From the NCBI GenBank assembly GCA_018262095.1, contig JAGTRW010000013.1, forward strand, positions 124,001 to 188,000: a stretch of 64,000 nucleotides of DNA, given 5' to 3'. The DNA is from Pseudomonadota bacterium (lineage in GTDB: Bacteria; Pseudomonadota; Gammaproteobacteria; Burkholderiales; Rhodocyclaceae). The position numbers and the translations under genes are program-made. The notes beneath the pieces were generated by a model. That model did not search any database and was not told where the DNA came from. It saw nothing but the letters and a program-made list of their open reading frames with translations. This document shows positions 1-8,414 of the stretch, piece by piece; position 1 is the stretch's first letter, and the number at the start of each line of letters is the position of its first letter.

Positions 1-121
1 GCGGGTGCGGGTTGTTGGTGATCGTCTTGGCGATCAAATCGTAATAGAACGCAGCGCCGACGAGCAGCGCGGCGAAAGGCAGGGCAACGTAAAAGTAGTA
101 AATTCTGAGCCGTTTAAACAT
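1..121 (-). CDS. Membrane protein, N-terminal fragment (possible MotA/TolQ-like partner), cut by window edge
   Basis: Only the first 40 residues are visible, beginning MFKRLRIYYFYVALPFAALL and ending in ITNNPHP at the window edge. A short basic start is followed by one hydrophobic segment (about residues 8-30), so the protein is membrane anchored. A GGAAT stretch about ten bases upstream could be the ribosome site. It follows the HlyD-like gene by 48 bases on the same strand and is probably in the same operon. The preceding MotB-like gene makes a MotA/TolQ/ExbB-type proton-channel subunit a reasonable guess, but nothing in these 40 residues proves it. A type I secretion ATPase or an unrelated accessory protein is also possible. 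Confidence 0.6.
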   Translation of the reverse strand, partial: MFKRLRIYYFYVALPFAALLVGAAFYYDLIAKTITNNPHP

Positions 122-169
122 GGTCAATTCCGTTCAGTGGATCCATTTATCGATGACAGCGGCCGATCC

Positions 170-1471
170 TCAGCGCGGATCGCGGAAAGCGCCGTCGCGA
201 AATTTGAGCAGCGGCGACAGAACATAAGAGAGCACGGTGCGTTTGCCGACGACGATGTCTGCCGAAACGCTCATGCCGGGGACGATCTCGCCGGGCTGGC
301 GGGAGCCCGGCGCTGGCGTCGCTTCGATGCGCACGCGGTAGAAGCGGCCTTCCTTTTCATCGACGAGCGTGTCGGCGCTGACTTCGGCGACTTCGCCGTC
401 CATCGCGCCAAAGGTCGCGTAGTCGTAGGCGCCGAGGCGAACTCGCGCCGGTAGCCCGCGGTGCAGATTGGCGCGGTCGTTGGGTCGCGCGCGCGCCTCG
501 ATGACCACACGCTGGTCGTTGGGCGTGATTTCCATCAGGACTTCGCCGGGGCGAACGACGCCGCCGACGGTGGTCACCGCCAGCCGGTTGATGAAGCCCG
601 AGACCGGGGCGCGCACGCTGTTGCGGTGCAGGCGGTCGGCGTTGGTGCCGACCTCGAGCGTCGATTTTTCGAGGTCGGCGCGCACCTGTGTGAGTTCGGA
701 CGAGGCCTCCGAGCGAAAGCGCGCGCGCACCTCGGCAATACGCGACGCGGTTTCGGCTTCGCCGGCGCGCAGCCGCGGAACCGCCGCTCCGGCTTCGGCG
801 ATTTGCGAGCTCAAGCGCTGCGTGCGCGACTGGATCTCGAGCGCTTCGAGTTCGGATGCCGCGCCGTCCTTTCTGAGCCCGTCGATGACGCGCTGCTGTC
901 GTTGCGCCACTTCAAGTTCGCCGATCAGGTTTTGCCGGCGCGATCCGCTTTCGGCGATTTCGCCGCGCTTCTGCGCGCCCTGGTCGCTGAGCACGCGGAC
1001 CTCTTCGGCGAGGCGGGCGCGCCGCGCCCGCCAAGCGTCTGTTTCAGCACGGCGCACGTCAATGTCGTCAAGCCCCGGCGGAAAGGCGATCGCGTCCAGC
1101 CCGTTGAGCTCGGCCAGCAGTCGCGCTTCGCGGCCGCGTAGCGCCGCCAGTTTGGTCTGCTCCTGTCCCAGGCTCGAACGCGCCTGAATGTCGGATAATT
1201 CCATCAGCGGCTGACCGGCGCGTACCACCTCGCCCTCCTGGACCAGCAACTGGCGAACGATACCCCCCTCGAGGTGCTGGATGATCTGCGACTTGCCGGC
1301 GGGGATGATGCGGCCCTCGGTGCGCACGATGATGTCCAGCTTGGCCAGCCCGGCCCACAGCAGAAGGCAGGCGCCGCTCGCCGCCGTGAGCAGCACGAAG
1401 GCGCGCGGCGGCGACAGCGTTGAACGGAACTGCTCAAGCCGCTGGCGCAGCAGGAGAAGCGACCTGCCCAT
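170..1471 (-). CDS. HlyD/LapC-family type I secretion periplasmic adaptor (membrane fusion protein)
   Basis: Membrane fusion protein that would link an inner-membrane ABC exporter to a TolC-type outer membrane channel. Its 433 residues match the usual length of HlyD adaptors. There is a cytoplasmic N-terminus, one membrane segment (about residues 24-44), a first half-lipoyl strand containing HLEGGIV, a long Glu/Arg/Ala-rich coiled-coil hairpin (about 95-270), a second lipoyl half with VRAPVSGFINRLAV, and a C-terminal beta-barrel domain ending in GMSVSADIVVGKRTVLSY, typical of the family. Its ATG overlaps the stop of the MotB-like gene by one base (TGATG), so the two are translationally coupled. 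No ABC ATPase is seen in the window; it may lie beyond the left edge. Confidence 0.9.
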   Translation of the reverse strand: MGRSLLLLRQRLEQFRSTLSPPRAFVLLTAASGACLLLWAGLAKLDIIVRTEGRIIPAGKSQIIQHLEGGIVRQLLVQEGEVVRAGQPLMELSDIQARSSLGQEQTKLAALRGREARLLAELNGLDAIAFPPGLDDIDVRRAETDAWRARRARLAEEVRVLSDQGAQKRGEIAESGSRRQNLIGELEVAQRQQRVIDGLRKDGAASELEALEIQSRTQRLSSQIAEAGAAVPRLRAGEAETASRIAEVRARFRSEASSELTQVRADLEKSTLEVGTNADRLHRNSVRAPVSGFINRLAVTTVGGVVRPGEVLMEITPNDQRVVIEARARPNDRANLHRGLPARVRLGAYDYATFGAMDGEVAEVSADTLVDEKEGRFYRVRIEATPAPGSRQPGEIVPGMSVSADIVVGKRTVLSYVLSPLLKFRDGAFRDPR

Positions 1472-2124
1472 CAGCGCGGCATCACGCGAACCTGCGACGC
1501 GTCGGCGGCGGCTTTGCCCTCGCGCACCGAGACCTCGATTCGCCCTGGCGGAACCTTCATTTCGATCAGCAGGTTGCGTACCGCCATGGCGCGGTAAAAA
1601 CCCATGCGCTTGGCTTCCGAGAAGCCGGTCGGGACGACCACGTCGAGCCGCGCGCCGCCGCTGGCGACGATCGGTGCGAGACTAGCGCGCAGCTTGTCGG
1701 CTTCGGCCGCGGTCAGCGTCACCGCGTCGTCGGTGTAGCGCACCAACAGGCCGCCGCCGTTTGGCGTCGCCTGGTCGACGCTCTTTTTCGGCGCGGCCAC
1801 CGCCGACGATGCCGGAACGATCTTTTGCGCCGAGAGCAGTTCGTTGGCGATGCGCGCTTCGCGCTTGAGTTCAGTCACTTGTTTGCGCAGTGTTTCGACC
1901 TCGGCTTCAGGCTCGGCGGCTTTGGCCTGCTCGGCCGAGGTCGTCGCTTCGTGGCGCGCGTCGCCGGTCGACTGCTGTTGTCGGCCTAGCTCCATGGCGA
2001 ACATGAATACCGCGACCGTCATGATGGTCAGCAGAAACAGCAGGTTGAGCACCAGATTGGTGACCGCGTCGACATAGCCGGGCCAGAAGATGTTCGAGCT
2101 GTCATTGTGGTTGTCGAGGGACAT
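1471..2124 (-). CDS. MotB/OmpA-like single-pass membrane protein in a type I secretion operon
   Basis: 217 residues. The start was chosen at the ATG two bases after the tolC-like stop, with AAGAGAA upstream. The single membrane segment (about residues 14-40) begins with YVDAVTNLVLNLLFLL. The Asp at its start is placed like the proton-binding Asp of MotB, ExbD and TolR. A Glu/Ala/Lys-rich coiled-coil linker follows (about 45-110). The C-terminal domain (about 125-205), with AKRMGFYRAMAVRNLL and PPGRIEV, resembles the helix-strand pattern of OmpA-like peptidoglycan-binding domains. It lies between the TolC-like and HlyD-like genes. The likely role is a cell-wall-anchored, possibly ion-driven accessory of secretion. 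That role is inferred; the membrane topology and linker are directly visible. Confidence 0.65.
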   Translation of the reverse strand: MSLDNHNDSSNIFWPGYVDAVTNLVLNLLFLLTIMTVAVFMFAMELGRQQQSTGDARHEATTSAEQAKAAEPEAEVETLRKQVTELKREARIANELLSAQKIVPASSAVAAPKKSVDQATPNGGGLLVRYTDDAVTLTAAEADKLRASLAPIVASGGARLDVVVPTGFSEAKRMGFYRAMAVRNLLIEMKVPPGRIEVSVREGKAAADASQVRVMPR

Positions 2125-2126
2125 CT

Positions 2127-4133
2127 TCAGTTCTCTTGCGCCGTCGTCCGGACCAGCGCCGGTGTCACGCGCAGTGTCGAATCGGCCTGCTCCGACCATC
2201 TCGCTACCGGCTGAACTCGCTCGCTGGTGGCCGTCTGGTCGGGGGCCGGCGCCGCCAGCGAAGAGGGCGCGTCGACGGTGGTGCGGCGGGCGGCCGGCTT
2301 GGCGGCGGATAACTTGTCAGCGATGGGCTGTTGCGGAACGCCTTGCACCAGGCGAACGACCTGGGCCACCGAGCCCATTTCCAGGATGTGCAAATTGACC
2401 AGTTGCACCCGCGACTGGTAATAACGGTCGTAGACGTCGAGCAGGTCGAGCAGCGACTGGTTGCCCGAGAGCATTCGCTTGGACATCGCCTCGGCGGCGA
2501 TCGCCATCGACTTGAATTCCCGATAGACCGTGGTCAGACGTTGGCGGGTAGCAGTGAGCGTCGCGTATTGCGCCGACAGCGTCTGAATCACGCGGCGCCG
2601 TTGGTCGTCCAGGCGGTACTTCAACTCCATGTAACGCGATTCGCGTTCCCGGCCGTACTGAATGTCGCCGCCGCCGCTGAACAGGCTCCAGTTCATTACC
2701 ACCATGGCGCGCTTGTCGCGCTGGCCGTCAGGATTGGTGTCGCCACCGGCGTGCAATGACTTGACGTCGGAGAGCTCGAGGTCGATGCGCGGCAGGAAGC
2801 GGCCCTTGGCGACCGACTTGTCGATCTGCGCGGCATTGGTCTCGGCGACCAATGCGGCGATGTCCGGGTTGGCTTCCATCGCCACGTCGACGGCGCGACC
2901 GAGCGAGTCGGGCATCGTCGCCACGCCAAGATCGGCGAGCTCGGGCAGGCGCGCCATGCGCGGCGCGAGGTTGGTCAAACGGACGAACTCGACGCCGGCG
3001 GCGGCGTGCGCCGCTTCTTGCTCGAGCCGTGACGACTTGGCGGCCAGCGCGCGCGCGCGTACCCGCGCCATGTCGGCGGTGCTCGATGCGCCGGCCTTGG
3101 CGCGTTTCTCGACATAGACCAGCAGTTCCTTCAGTTCCCCTTCGAAATCGCGCGCCATATCGGCCTGCAACCGGGTGGAAACGAGCGCCAGATAAGCGTT
3201 GGTCGTCGCCAGATAGGCGTCGCCGTCGGCGGCGCGGCGACTTTCGTCGCGCGATTGCTCGATGACGCCGCGCCGCCCGTAATCGAACAGACTGGGGAGG
3301 TCGATCAGCGGCTGCTTGAGGACGATGGATGTGTCGGTCCGGTGGTGTGAGTCGTTGGCGATCGGAACCCCGTTGGCGTCGAGCGCCACCGACGGCATCG
3401 AGGTTTCCCTGCCGCCGCTGGCGCGTACGGCCAGTGACGGCAACAGCAGGGCCAGTGCCTGCCCGGTTTGCGCGCGGGCCTGGTCGGTGCGGGCGCCGGC
3501 GGCCAGCACCTCGCGACTGAACCCTCGCCCGGCGCCGATCGATTCGCCGAGACTCGTTTCCGAATCCATATTGACCGGTGCGCTATCGAGCGTTTGTTGT
3601 CCGGAGATGCCGTTGTTGAATTCGCCGCGCGTATCGACCGTTACCGGGATCTCGTAAGCGCCGACCAGGCCGACCAGCGTGTGTTGGTCGGGAACCAGGA
3701 AACGGGTGTTGCTGTTTCGGCTTTTCTCGGGGAGCGGGTCGCTTTCGCCGAGCAGAACGCCGGGCGCGGTGTCCGGCAACTTTTGAACGACTTCTTCAAC
3801 GGGCTTCGCGCTGGTGGCGGTCTTGGCCGGCGGCGCGGCCCGCTGCGCTGCCGGCAGGATAGCGTTGATTGCCTCGAGCGCCGCGTTCGCCGCTGAAGCC
3901 GCCGCAGTCGCCGCGCTCGCCGCCGCAGTGGCCGCGTTGGCCGCTGCCGACGCCGCGACCGCGGCATTCGACAGCACGCCGGAGGTCTTTAACTGCAAGC
4001 CACGCTGGTCGTCGCCGCGCGCGTCGGCGCCATGCACCATCGGCGCCGCGGCACAAACCCCGGCCAACAGCGCGATGCACACTCTCTTGCGACTGAAAAT
4101 TCCGGAATTTACCGGCCGCCCCTGATTTGTCAT
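2127..4133 (-). CDS. TolC-like outer membrane efflux protein of type I secretion, with long Ala-rich N-terminal extension
   Basis: Outer membrane channel of a type I secretion system. The first 38 residues look like a signal peptide (basic start, then a hydrophobic stretch ending near VHGADA). An Ala-rich segment with repeating AATAAASA units (about 55-95) comes next, then a linker. The TolC core (about 200-620) carries the family's paired helical repeats, with IEQSRDESRRAADGDAYLAT in the first and GNQSLLDLLDVYDRYYQSR in the second. At 668 residues it is about 200 longer than ordinary TolC, nearly all at the N-terminus. It is the first gene of the operon with the MotB-like and HlyD-like genes. 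The substrate is unknown; a large adhesin would fit the context. Confidence 0.85.
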   Translation of the reverse strand: MTNQGRPVNSGIFSRKRVCIALLAGVCAAAPMVHGADARGDDQRGLQLKTSGVLSNAAVAASAAANAATAAASAATAAASAANAALEAINAILPAAQRAAPPAKTATSAKPVEEVVQKLPDTAPGVLLGESDPLPEKSRNSNTRFLVPDQHTLVGLVGAYEIPVTVDTRGEFNNGISGQQTLDSAPVNMDSETSLGESIGAGRGFSREVLAAGARTDQARAQTGQALALLLPSLAVRASGGRETSMPSVALDANGVPIANDSHHRTDTSIVLKQPLIDLPSLFDYGRRGVIEQSRDESRRAADGDAYLATTNAYLALVSTRLQADMARDFEGELKELLVYVEKRAKAGASSTADMARVRARALAAKSSRLEQEAAHAAAGVEFVRLTNLAPRMARLPELADLGVATMPDSLGRAVDVAMEANPDIAALVAETNAAQIDKSVAKGRFLPRIDLELSDVKSLHAGGDTNPDGQRDKRAMVVMNWSLFSGGGDIQYGRERESRYMELKYRLDDQRRRVIQTLSAQYATLTATRQRLTTVYREFKSMAIAAEAMSKRMLSGNQSLLDLLDVYDRYYQSRVQLVNLHILEMGSVAQVVRLVQGVPQQPIADKLSAAKPAARRTTVDAPSSLAAPAPDQTATSERVQPVARWSEQADSTLRVTPALVRTTAQEN

Positions 4134-4160
4134 ACTGCTTTTATTATCTAAAACCCGCGC

Positions 4161-4166
4161 ATTATA
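4161..4166 (-). promoter_or_regulatory. Candidate -10 box for the tolC-like operon
   Basis: On the minus strand this reads TATAAT, about 27 bases upstream of the tolC-like start codon. No convincing -35 box was found at the expected distance. It lies in the AT-rich gap shared with the divergent rnpB promoter. Confidence 0.35.
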
Positions 4167-4245
4167 ACTTTAGTCATTGTTTCTCCGGCGAAATTGTTTT
4201 CGCAGCTCATTCGTCGCTATGCCGGTCGGCGGCGGCTTGGCGCGG

Positions 4246-4251
4246 TATAAT
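4246..4251 (+). promoter_or_regulatory. -10 box of the rnpB promoter
   Basis: A perfect TATAAT lies about seven bases before the predicted 5' end of RNase P RNA, the right distance for a sigma-70 -10 element. No good -35 hexamer is visible. Confidence 0.6.
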
Positions 4252-4257
4252 CGGCGC

Positions 4258-4772
4258 GGGAAGTCGGCCAGGCAACCGCTGGGCAAAGGGCGCAAGCTTC
4301 GAGCCGAGAGGAAAGTCCGGGCTTCGCAGAGCGAGATGCCGGTTAACGACCGGGCACCGTGAGGTGACGGAAAGTGCAACAGAGAATAGACCGCCGATGG
4401 CCGAAAGGACTTCGTCGCCGCAAGGCGACAAAGTCTCTTCAGTAGAGTGGTGCGACGCTTGTCGGAGCACCGCTCTGCACGGCACAGGTAAGGGTGAAAC
4501 GGCGTCCCGGCGTGAGTCGGGACGGTCGGCCTTCAAGTCGGCCGCGCCAGCGCAAGCTGGAGTGGTCGGGCGAAAGTCCGGCCGAGGTAAGAGCTCACCG
4601 CGGACGTGGTAACACGGACGGCACGGCAAACCCCATCTGAAGCAAGGCCAAATAGGGAAGCGCATGGCGTGGCTCGCGCCGCTTCCGGGTAGGCTGCTTG
4701 AGCGTGCTGGCAACAGTACGCCTAGAGGAATGGTTGTCCACGACAGAACCCGGCTTAACGACCGGCTTCCCC
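4258..4772 (+). ncRNA. rnpB: RNase P RNA (type A), enlarged
   Basis: Catalytic RNA that matures the 5' ends of tRNAs. Diagnostic conserved blocks are all present in order: GAGAGGAAAGTCCGGGCT near the 5' end, GCAACAGAGAATAGACCGCC, GGTAAGGGTGAAA, GGTAAGAG, AGCAAGGCCAAATAGG, GGTAGGCTGCTTGAG and GTCCACGACAGAACCCGGCT. The 5' GAAGTCGG pairs with 3' CCGGCTTC to close the terminal helix, and a T-run follows. At about 515 nucleotides it is much longer than the roughly 350-400 typical of proteobacteria. The extra length is in two hairpin-rich stretches, about 4402-4485 and 4500-4584, where the E. coli RNA has short loops. All core elements are retained, so it should be functional. Confidence 0.96.
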
Positions 4773-4929
4773 CTTTTTTTCAATCCTGTCGGTTGCGCGG
4801 ACGTTCTTTTGCCTGCGGCGAGGCAGAAAATGGCCGCCGCCAGACTGGATAAAAATACCCTTGGCGTTATTTGGTCCGGCTAGAATCAACGGATTCTCGC
4901 AATGACCTCGACGATTACTGGAGCTTGCA

Positions 4930-6639
4930 ATGGCTCGGCCGGAAAAGATTCGCCTCGGCGATCTGCTGATACAACAGGGTTTGCTCACCGACGAGCAGCT
5001 CAAGTTCGCGCTCGACGAGCAAAAGCGCAGCGGTCGAAAACTGGGGCGCATCGTCGTCGAAAGCGCCTTCGTGACAGAAGAGGCGATTTCGCAGGCGCTG
5101 GCCAGGCAGTTGCAGATTCCCTTTGTCGATCTCAAGCACTTCAACCCCAAACCTGAACTGATCAGCCTGTTGCCTGAGGCGCAGGCCCGGCGTTTTCGCG
5201 CGGTGGTGCTCAGCGAGGCCGACGGCCGGCTGCGCATCGGCCTGGTCGATCCGACCGACCTGCAGGCCTACGACGACATCCTGCGTCTGCTGCGCCGCGA
5301 GATCGACCTGGCGGTGGTGAGCGAGAGTTCGCTGCTGGCACTGATCGACCGCGTCTACCGGCGCACCGAGGAAATCTCGGGATTGGCCAAGGAGCTCACT
5401 GCCGATCTTGGCGACGTTCCGGTCGAATTCGGCGACCTGCTCGGGAACGCCAGCGGCGCCGAGGAGGCGCCGGTCGTCAAGCTGTTGCAGACGGTGTTCG
5501 AGGAAGCGATGCGCTCGCGCGCGTCCGACATCCACATCGAACCGCAGGAGCGCTCGCTGCGCGTTCGTTTCCGCATCGACGGCGTGTTGCACGTGCAGAT
5601 GGACGCCGACAGCAAGATCGCCGCGCCGCTGGCGCTGCGCCTCAAGCTGATGTCGGGACTCGATATTTCCGAGCGGCGCCTGCCGCAGGACGGCCGTTTC
5701 GCGATCAAGGTGCGCGGCAACACGGTCGATGTGCGCATCTCGACGATGCCGACGCAATACGGCGAGTCGGTGGTGATGCGCCTGCTCAACCAGAATACCG
5801 GCCTGCTCGGACTCGACCACCTGCATATGCCGCCGCGCGTGCTCGAGCGATTGCGCCACGCGGTGCGTCGTCCGAGCGGCATGGTGCTGGTCACCGGGCC
5901 GACCGGCAGCGGCAAGACGACGACGCTTTACGCCGCGCTCGCCGAGCTCAATACCACCGAAAAGAAGATCATCACCGTCGAGGACCCGGTTGAATACCGT
6001 CTGTCCGGTATCAACCAAGTTCAGGTGCACGACAAGATCGATCTCGGTTTCGAGCGCGTGCTGCGCTCGGCGCTGCGCCAGGACCCGGACATCGTGCTGG
6101 TCGGCGAAATGCGCGATCAGGTCACTGCCGAGATCGGCATGCGCGCGGCGATTACCGGCCACATGGTGCTGTCGACGCTGCACACCAACGACGTGATCTC
6201 GACGCCGATCCGCCTGCTCGACATGGGTGTTCCGCGCTACATGGTCGCCTTGTCGCTGCAGCTGGTGCTGGCGCAGCGCTTGGTGCGTGTGATCTGCGAA
6301 AACTGCAGCGAGCCGTATACCCCCGCGCCGAACGAGCACGAATGGCTGCGCCTCGAACTGGGCGATGCCGTCGATCAGCAAAAGAAATACGCCAAGGGCA
6401 GAGGTTGCGCGCACTGCGGCGGAACCGGCTACAGCGGGCGGACCGCCGTCTACGAAATGCTCGAAATGAGCAACGAGATCGTCGAGGCGATCAACGTCGA
6501 CGACACCAGCGCCTTCGTCCACGCCGCCCGCGCGCAAATGGCCGGCCAGACGCTGCGCCGCGACGCCGTGCGGTTGGTGCTCAAAGGCCGAACGACGATC
6601 GACGAAGCGATGCGCGTCAGCAACCAGTTCGAGGATTGA
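4930..6639 (+). CDS. mshE: MSHA pilus assembly ATPase MshE (GspE/PilB family)
   Basis: Hexameric cytoplasmic ATPase that powers pilus extension. The N-terminal domain (about 1-140) holds two repeats of the c-di-GMP-binding MshEN type: RLGDLLIQQG through Q31, and KLGRIVVESA through Q60. The motor domain carries Walker A GPTGSGKTTT (about 323-332), the EDPVEY Asp box, Walker B DIVLVGEMRD (about 388-396), the His box LSTLHTND, and the four Cys (CENC, CAHC) of the zinc site. At 569 residues it is of normal length. It is the first gene of the MSHA block, one base ahead of mshG. PilB of a second type IV pilus is the main alternative, but the neighbours favour MshE. Confidence 0.93.
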   Translation: MARPEKIRLGDLLIQQGLLTDEQLKFALDEQKRSGRKLGRIVVESAFVTEEAISQALARQLQIPFVDLKHFNPKPELISLLPEAQARRFRAVVLSEADGRLRIGLVDPTDLQAYDDILRLLRREIDLAVVSESSLLALIDRVYRRTEEISGLAKELTADLGDVPVEFGDLLGNASGAEEAPVVKLLQTVFEEAMRSRASDIHIEPQERSLRVRFRIDGVLHVQMDADSKIAAPLALRLKLMSGLDISERRLPQDGRFAIKVRGNTVDVRISTMPTQYGESVVMRLLNQNTGLLGLDHLHMPPRVLERLRHAVRRPSGMVLVTGPTGSGKTTTLYAALAELNTTEKKIITVEDPVEYRLSGINQVQVHDKIDLGFERVLRSALRQDPDIVLVGEMRDQVTAEIGMRAAITGHMVLSTLHTNDVISTPIRLLDMGVPRYMVALSLQLVLAQRLVRVICENCSEPYTPAPNEHEWLRLELGDAVDQQKKYAKGRGCAHCGGTGYSGRTAVYEMLEMSNEIVEAINVDDTSAFVHAARAQMAGQTLRRDAVRLVLKGRTTIDEAMRVSNQFED

Positions 6640-6640
6640 C

Positions 6641-7870
6641 GTGCCAAGCTACGCCTACAAAGGACGCAATTCCGGTGGCCAGCTGGTCGAGGGGGTGCTT
6701 GACGGCGCCAACTCGGGGGCGATCGTCGATCTCTTGCGCGGCCAGGGGCTGACGCCGGTGGCGATCAGCGAGACCAAGGGCGGCGCGGGCCAGCCGTCGT
6801 TCGACTGGAACTTCAGCCTGACGCGGCCCAAAGTCAGCCACATCGATCTGCTGCTGTTCAGCCGGCAGATGCACACGCTGCTCAAGTCAGGCGTGCCGAT
6901 TCTGCGCGCGCTCGCCGGCCTGCAGGACGCGGCGATCAATCCGGAAATGAAGCGCGTGATCGGCGAGATCCGCGAAAGCCTCGAAGGCGGGCGCGATCTG
7001 TCGCAGGCGCTGGCCCGCCATCCGCGCGTCTTCTCGTCGTTCTACCTGTCGATGGTTCGCGTCGGCGAGGCGACCGGCCTGCTCGAAGAGATTTTCCTGC
7101 GCCTCTTCGAGCACCTCGAGTTCGAGCGCTACATGCGCGAACAGGTCAAGTCGGCGCTGCGCTACCCGAGCTTCGTCGTGCTGGCGATGGGTATCGCCAT
7201 CGTCGTCGTCAATATTTTCGTGATCCCGGCGTTTGCCAAGGTGTTCGCCGGCTTTGGCGCAGAGCTTCCGTTGATGACGCGCATCCTGCTCAATTTCTCC
7301 GAGTTCATGATCGCCTCGTGGCCGCTGCTGCTCGCCGCGGCGGCCGGTGGCGCGCTGGCTTTTCGCGCCTGGATCGGCACTGCCGGCGGGCGCTACGCCT
7401 GGGACCGGCTGTCGCTCAAGTTCCCGATCGCCGGAAAGATCCTGCACAAGGCCGCGCTGTCGCGCTTCGCGCGCAGCTTCTCGCTGGGAATTCGCAGCGG
7501 CGTTCCGGTCATGCAGGCGCTCTCCAACTCGGCGCAAACGGTCGACAACAGCTTCGTCGAGCGTGCCATCGAAGGCATGCGCGAGCACGTCGAACGCGGC
7601 GAAAGCCTGCTGCGCGCGTCGATCAGTTCGGGAATTTTCACGCCGATCGTGTTGCAGATGGTCGCCGTCGGCGAGGAGTCGGGCGCCGTCGACGAGATGA
7701 TGGACGAGATCGGCGACATGTACCGGCAGGAAGTCGAATACGAACTCAAGACGCTCTCGCAGCAGATCGAACCGATCCTGATCGTGATGCTCGGCGTCAT
7801 GGTGCTGATCCTGGCGCTCGGCATCTTCCTGCCGATGTGGGACCTCGGCAAGGTCGCGCTCAAACGGTGA
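6641..7870 (+). CDS. mshG: MSHA pilus inner-membrane platform protein MshG (GspF/PilC family)
   Basis: Polytopic inner-membrane platform protein on which the assembly ATPase acts. The 409 residues show the two repeated GspF cytoplasmic domains (about 70-190 and 270-395), each followed by membrane helices (about 170-190, 220-245, 380-400). Typical sequences include FSRQMHTLLKSGVPILRAL and its repeat FARSFSLGIRSGVPVMQAL, and the conserved VGEATG and VGEESG. Translation starts at GTG one base after the mshE stop, and the end overlaps the next GTG. This is one of three genes in the locus that do not start with ATG. Confidence 0.93.
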   Translation: MPSYAYKGRNSGGQLVEGVLDGANSGAIVDLLRGQGLTPVAISETKGGAGQPSFDWNFSLTRPKVSHIDLLLFSRQMHTLLKSGVPILRALAGLQDAAINPEMKRVIGEIRESLEGGRDLSQALARHPRVFSSFYLSMVRVGEATGLLEEIFLRLFEHLEFERYMREQVKSALRYPSFVVLAMGIAIVVVNIFVIPAFAKVFAGFGAELPLMTRILLNFSEFMIASWPLLLAAAAGGALAFRAWIGTAGGRYAWDRLSLKFPIAGKILHKAALSRFARSFSLGIRSGVPVMQALSNSAQTVDNSFVERAIEGMREHVERGESLLRASISSGIFTPIVLQMVAVGEESGAVDEMMDEIGDMYRQEVEYELKTLSQQIEPILIVMLGVMVLILALGIFLPMWDLGKVALKR

Positions 7871-8373
7871 GCGCGCGAAGCGTGGCCGGCGAAGATACGC
7901 CAAAATTGGCGAGAAAAACCAGGCGAAAATTCGAATTCGCCGTGGTGGTGCTGATCGTCGGCGCGCTTGCGCTGTTGCTGATGCGCTCGCTCGACGCTAC
8001 GCGCGAAGAGATCGAGGAGGCGAGCGTGCAGTCGGAGGTGGCGGCGCTGCGCGTCGAATTGCTCGACGCGCTGGCGCACCGCGAAGCGTTCGGCGGCGCG
8101 CTGCCGCCCGGCAACAACCCGCTGCGCTGGGCCGGGCGCGAACCCGCCGCCTACCTGGGCGAGCTCGACGCGGCGCCGCTCGTGCGCGGTGTCTGGTATT
8201 TCGACCGCGCGCACGGCGAGCTGGTCTATCGTTTCAGGTCGGCGCGAGAAGCGCGTTTTCGCTTGGTGCGCGGCGCCGATGCGGCCGGCGTTCCGGGTAC
8301 GCTGGGCGGCGTCGGCCTGTTGCGCGTCGATACGGCGCCAGTCAGCGTTAATTCGCGTAAAGGCGGCGAATAA
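7867..8373 (+). CDS. mshF: MshF-like pilus biogenesis membrane protein
   Basis: 168 residues starting at a GTG that overlaps the mshG stop by four bases. A basic N-terminus is followed by one membrane helix (about residues 22-40, reading VVVLIVGALALLLM) and a periplasmic domain of about 125 residues rich in Ala, Arg and Glu. The family is poorly conserved, so the name rests mainly on position, between mshG and the first pilin gene as in Vibrio and Shewanella, and on the matching topology. Its exact role in pilus assembly is not known. An alternative start is the in-frame GTG fifteen bases downstream. Confidence 0.7.
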   Translation: MSARSVAGEDTPKLARKTRRKFEFAVVVLIVGALALLLMRSLDATREEIEEASVQSEVAALRVELLDALAHREAFGGALPPGNNPLRWAGREPAAYLGELDAAPLVRGVWYFDRAHGELVYRFRSAREARFRLVRGADAAGVPGTLGGVGLLRVDTAPVSVNSRKGGE

Positions 8374-8414
8374 TCGGTGGTATCGCGGCAATACCCGCGT
8401 TATCATCGCGGGCT

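Noticed and set aside
4915-6537. Long minus-strand reading frame (540 codons) opposite mshE
   Set aside because: It is the antisense shadow of a clear GspE-family gene; GC-rich third positions keep the opposite frame open, and its sequence is His/Asp/Arg/Gln-rich low complexity.
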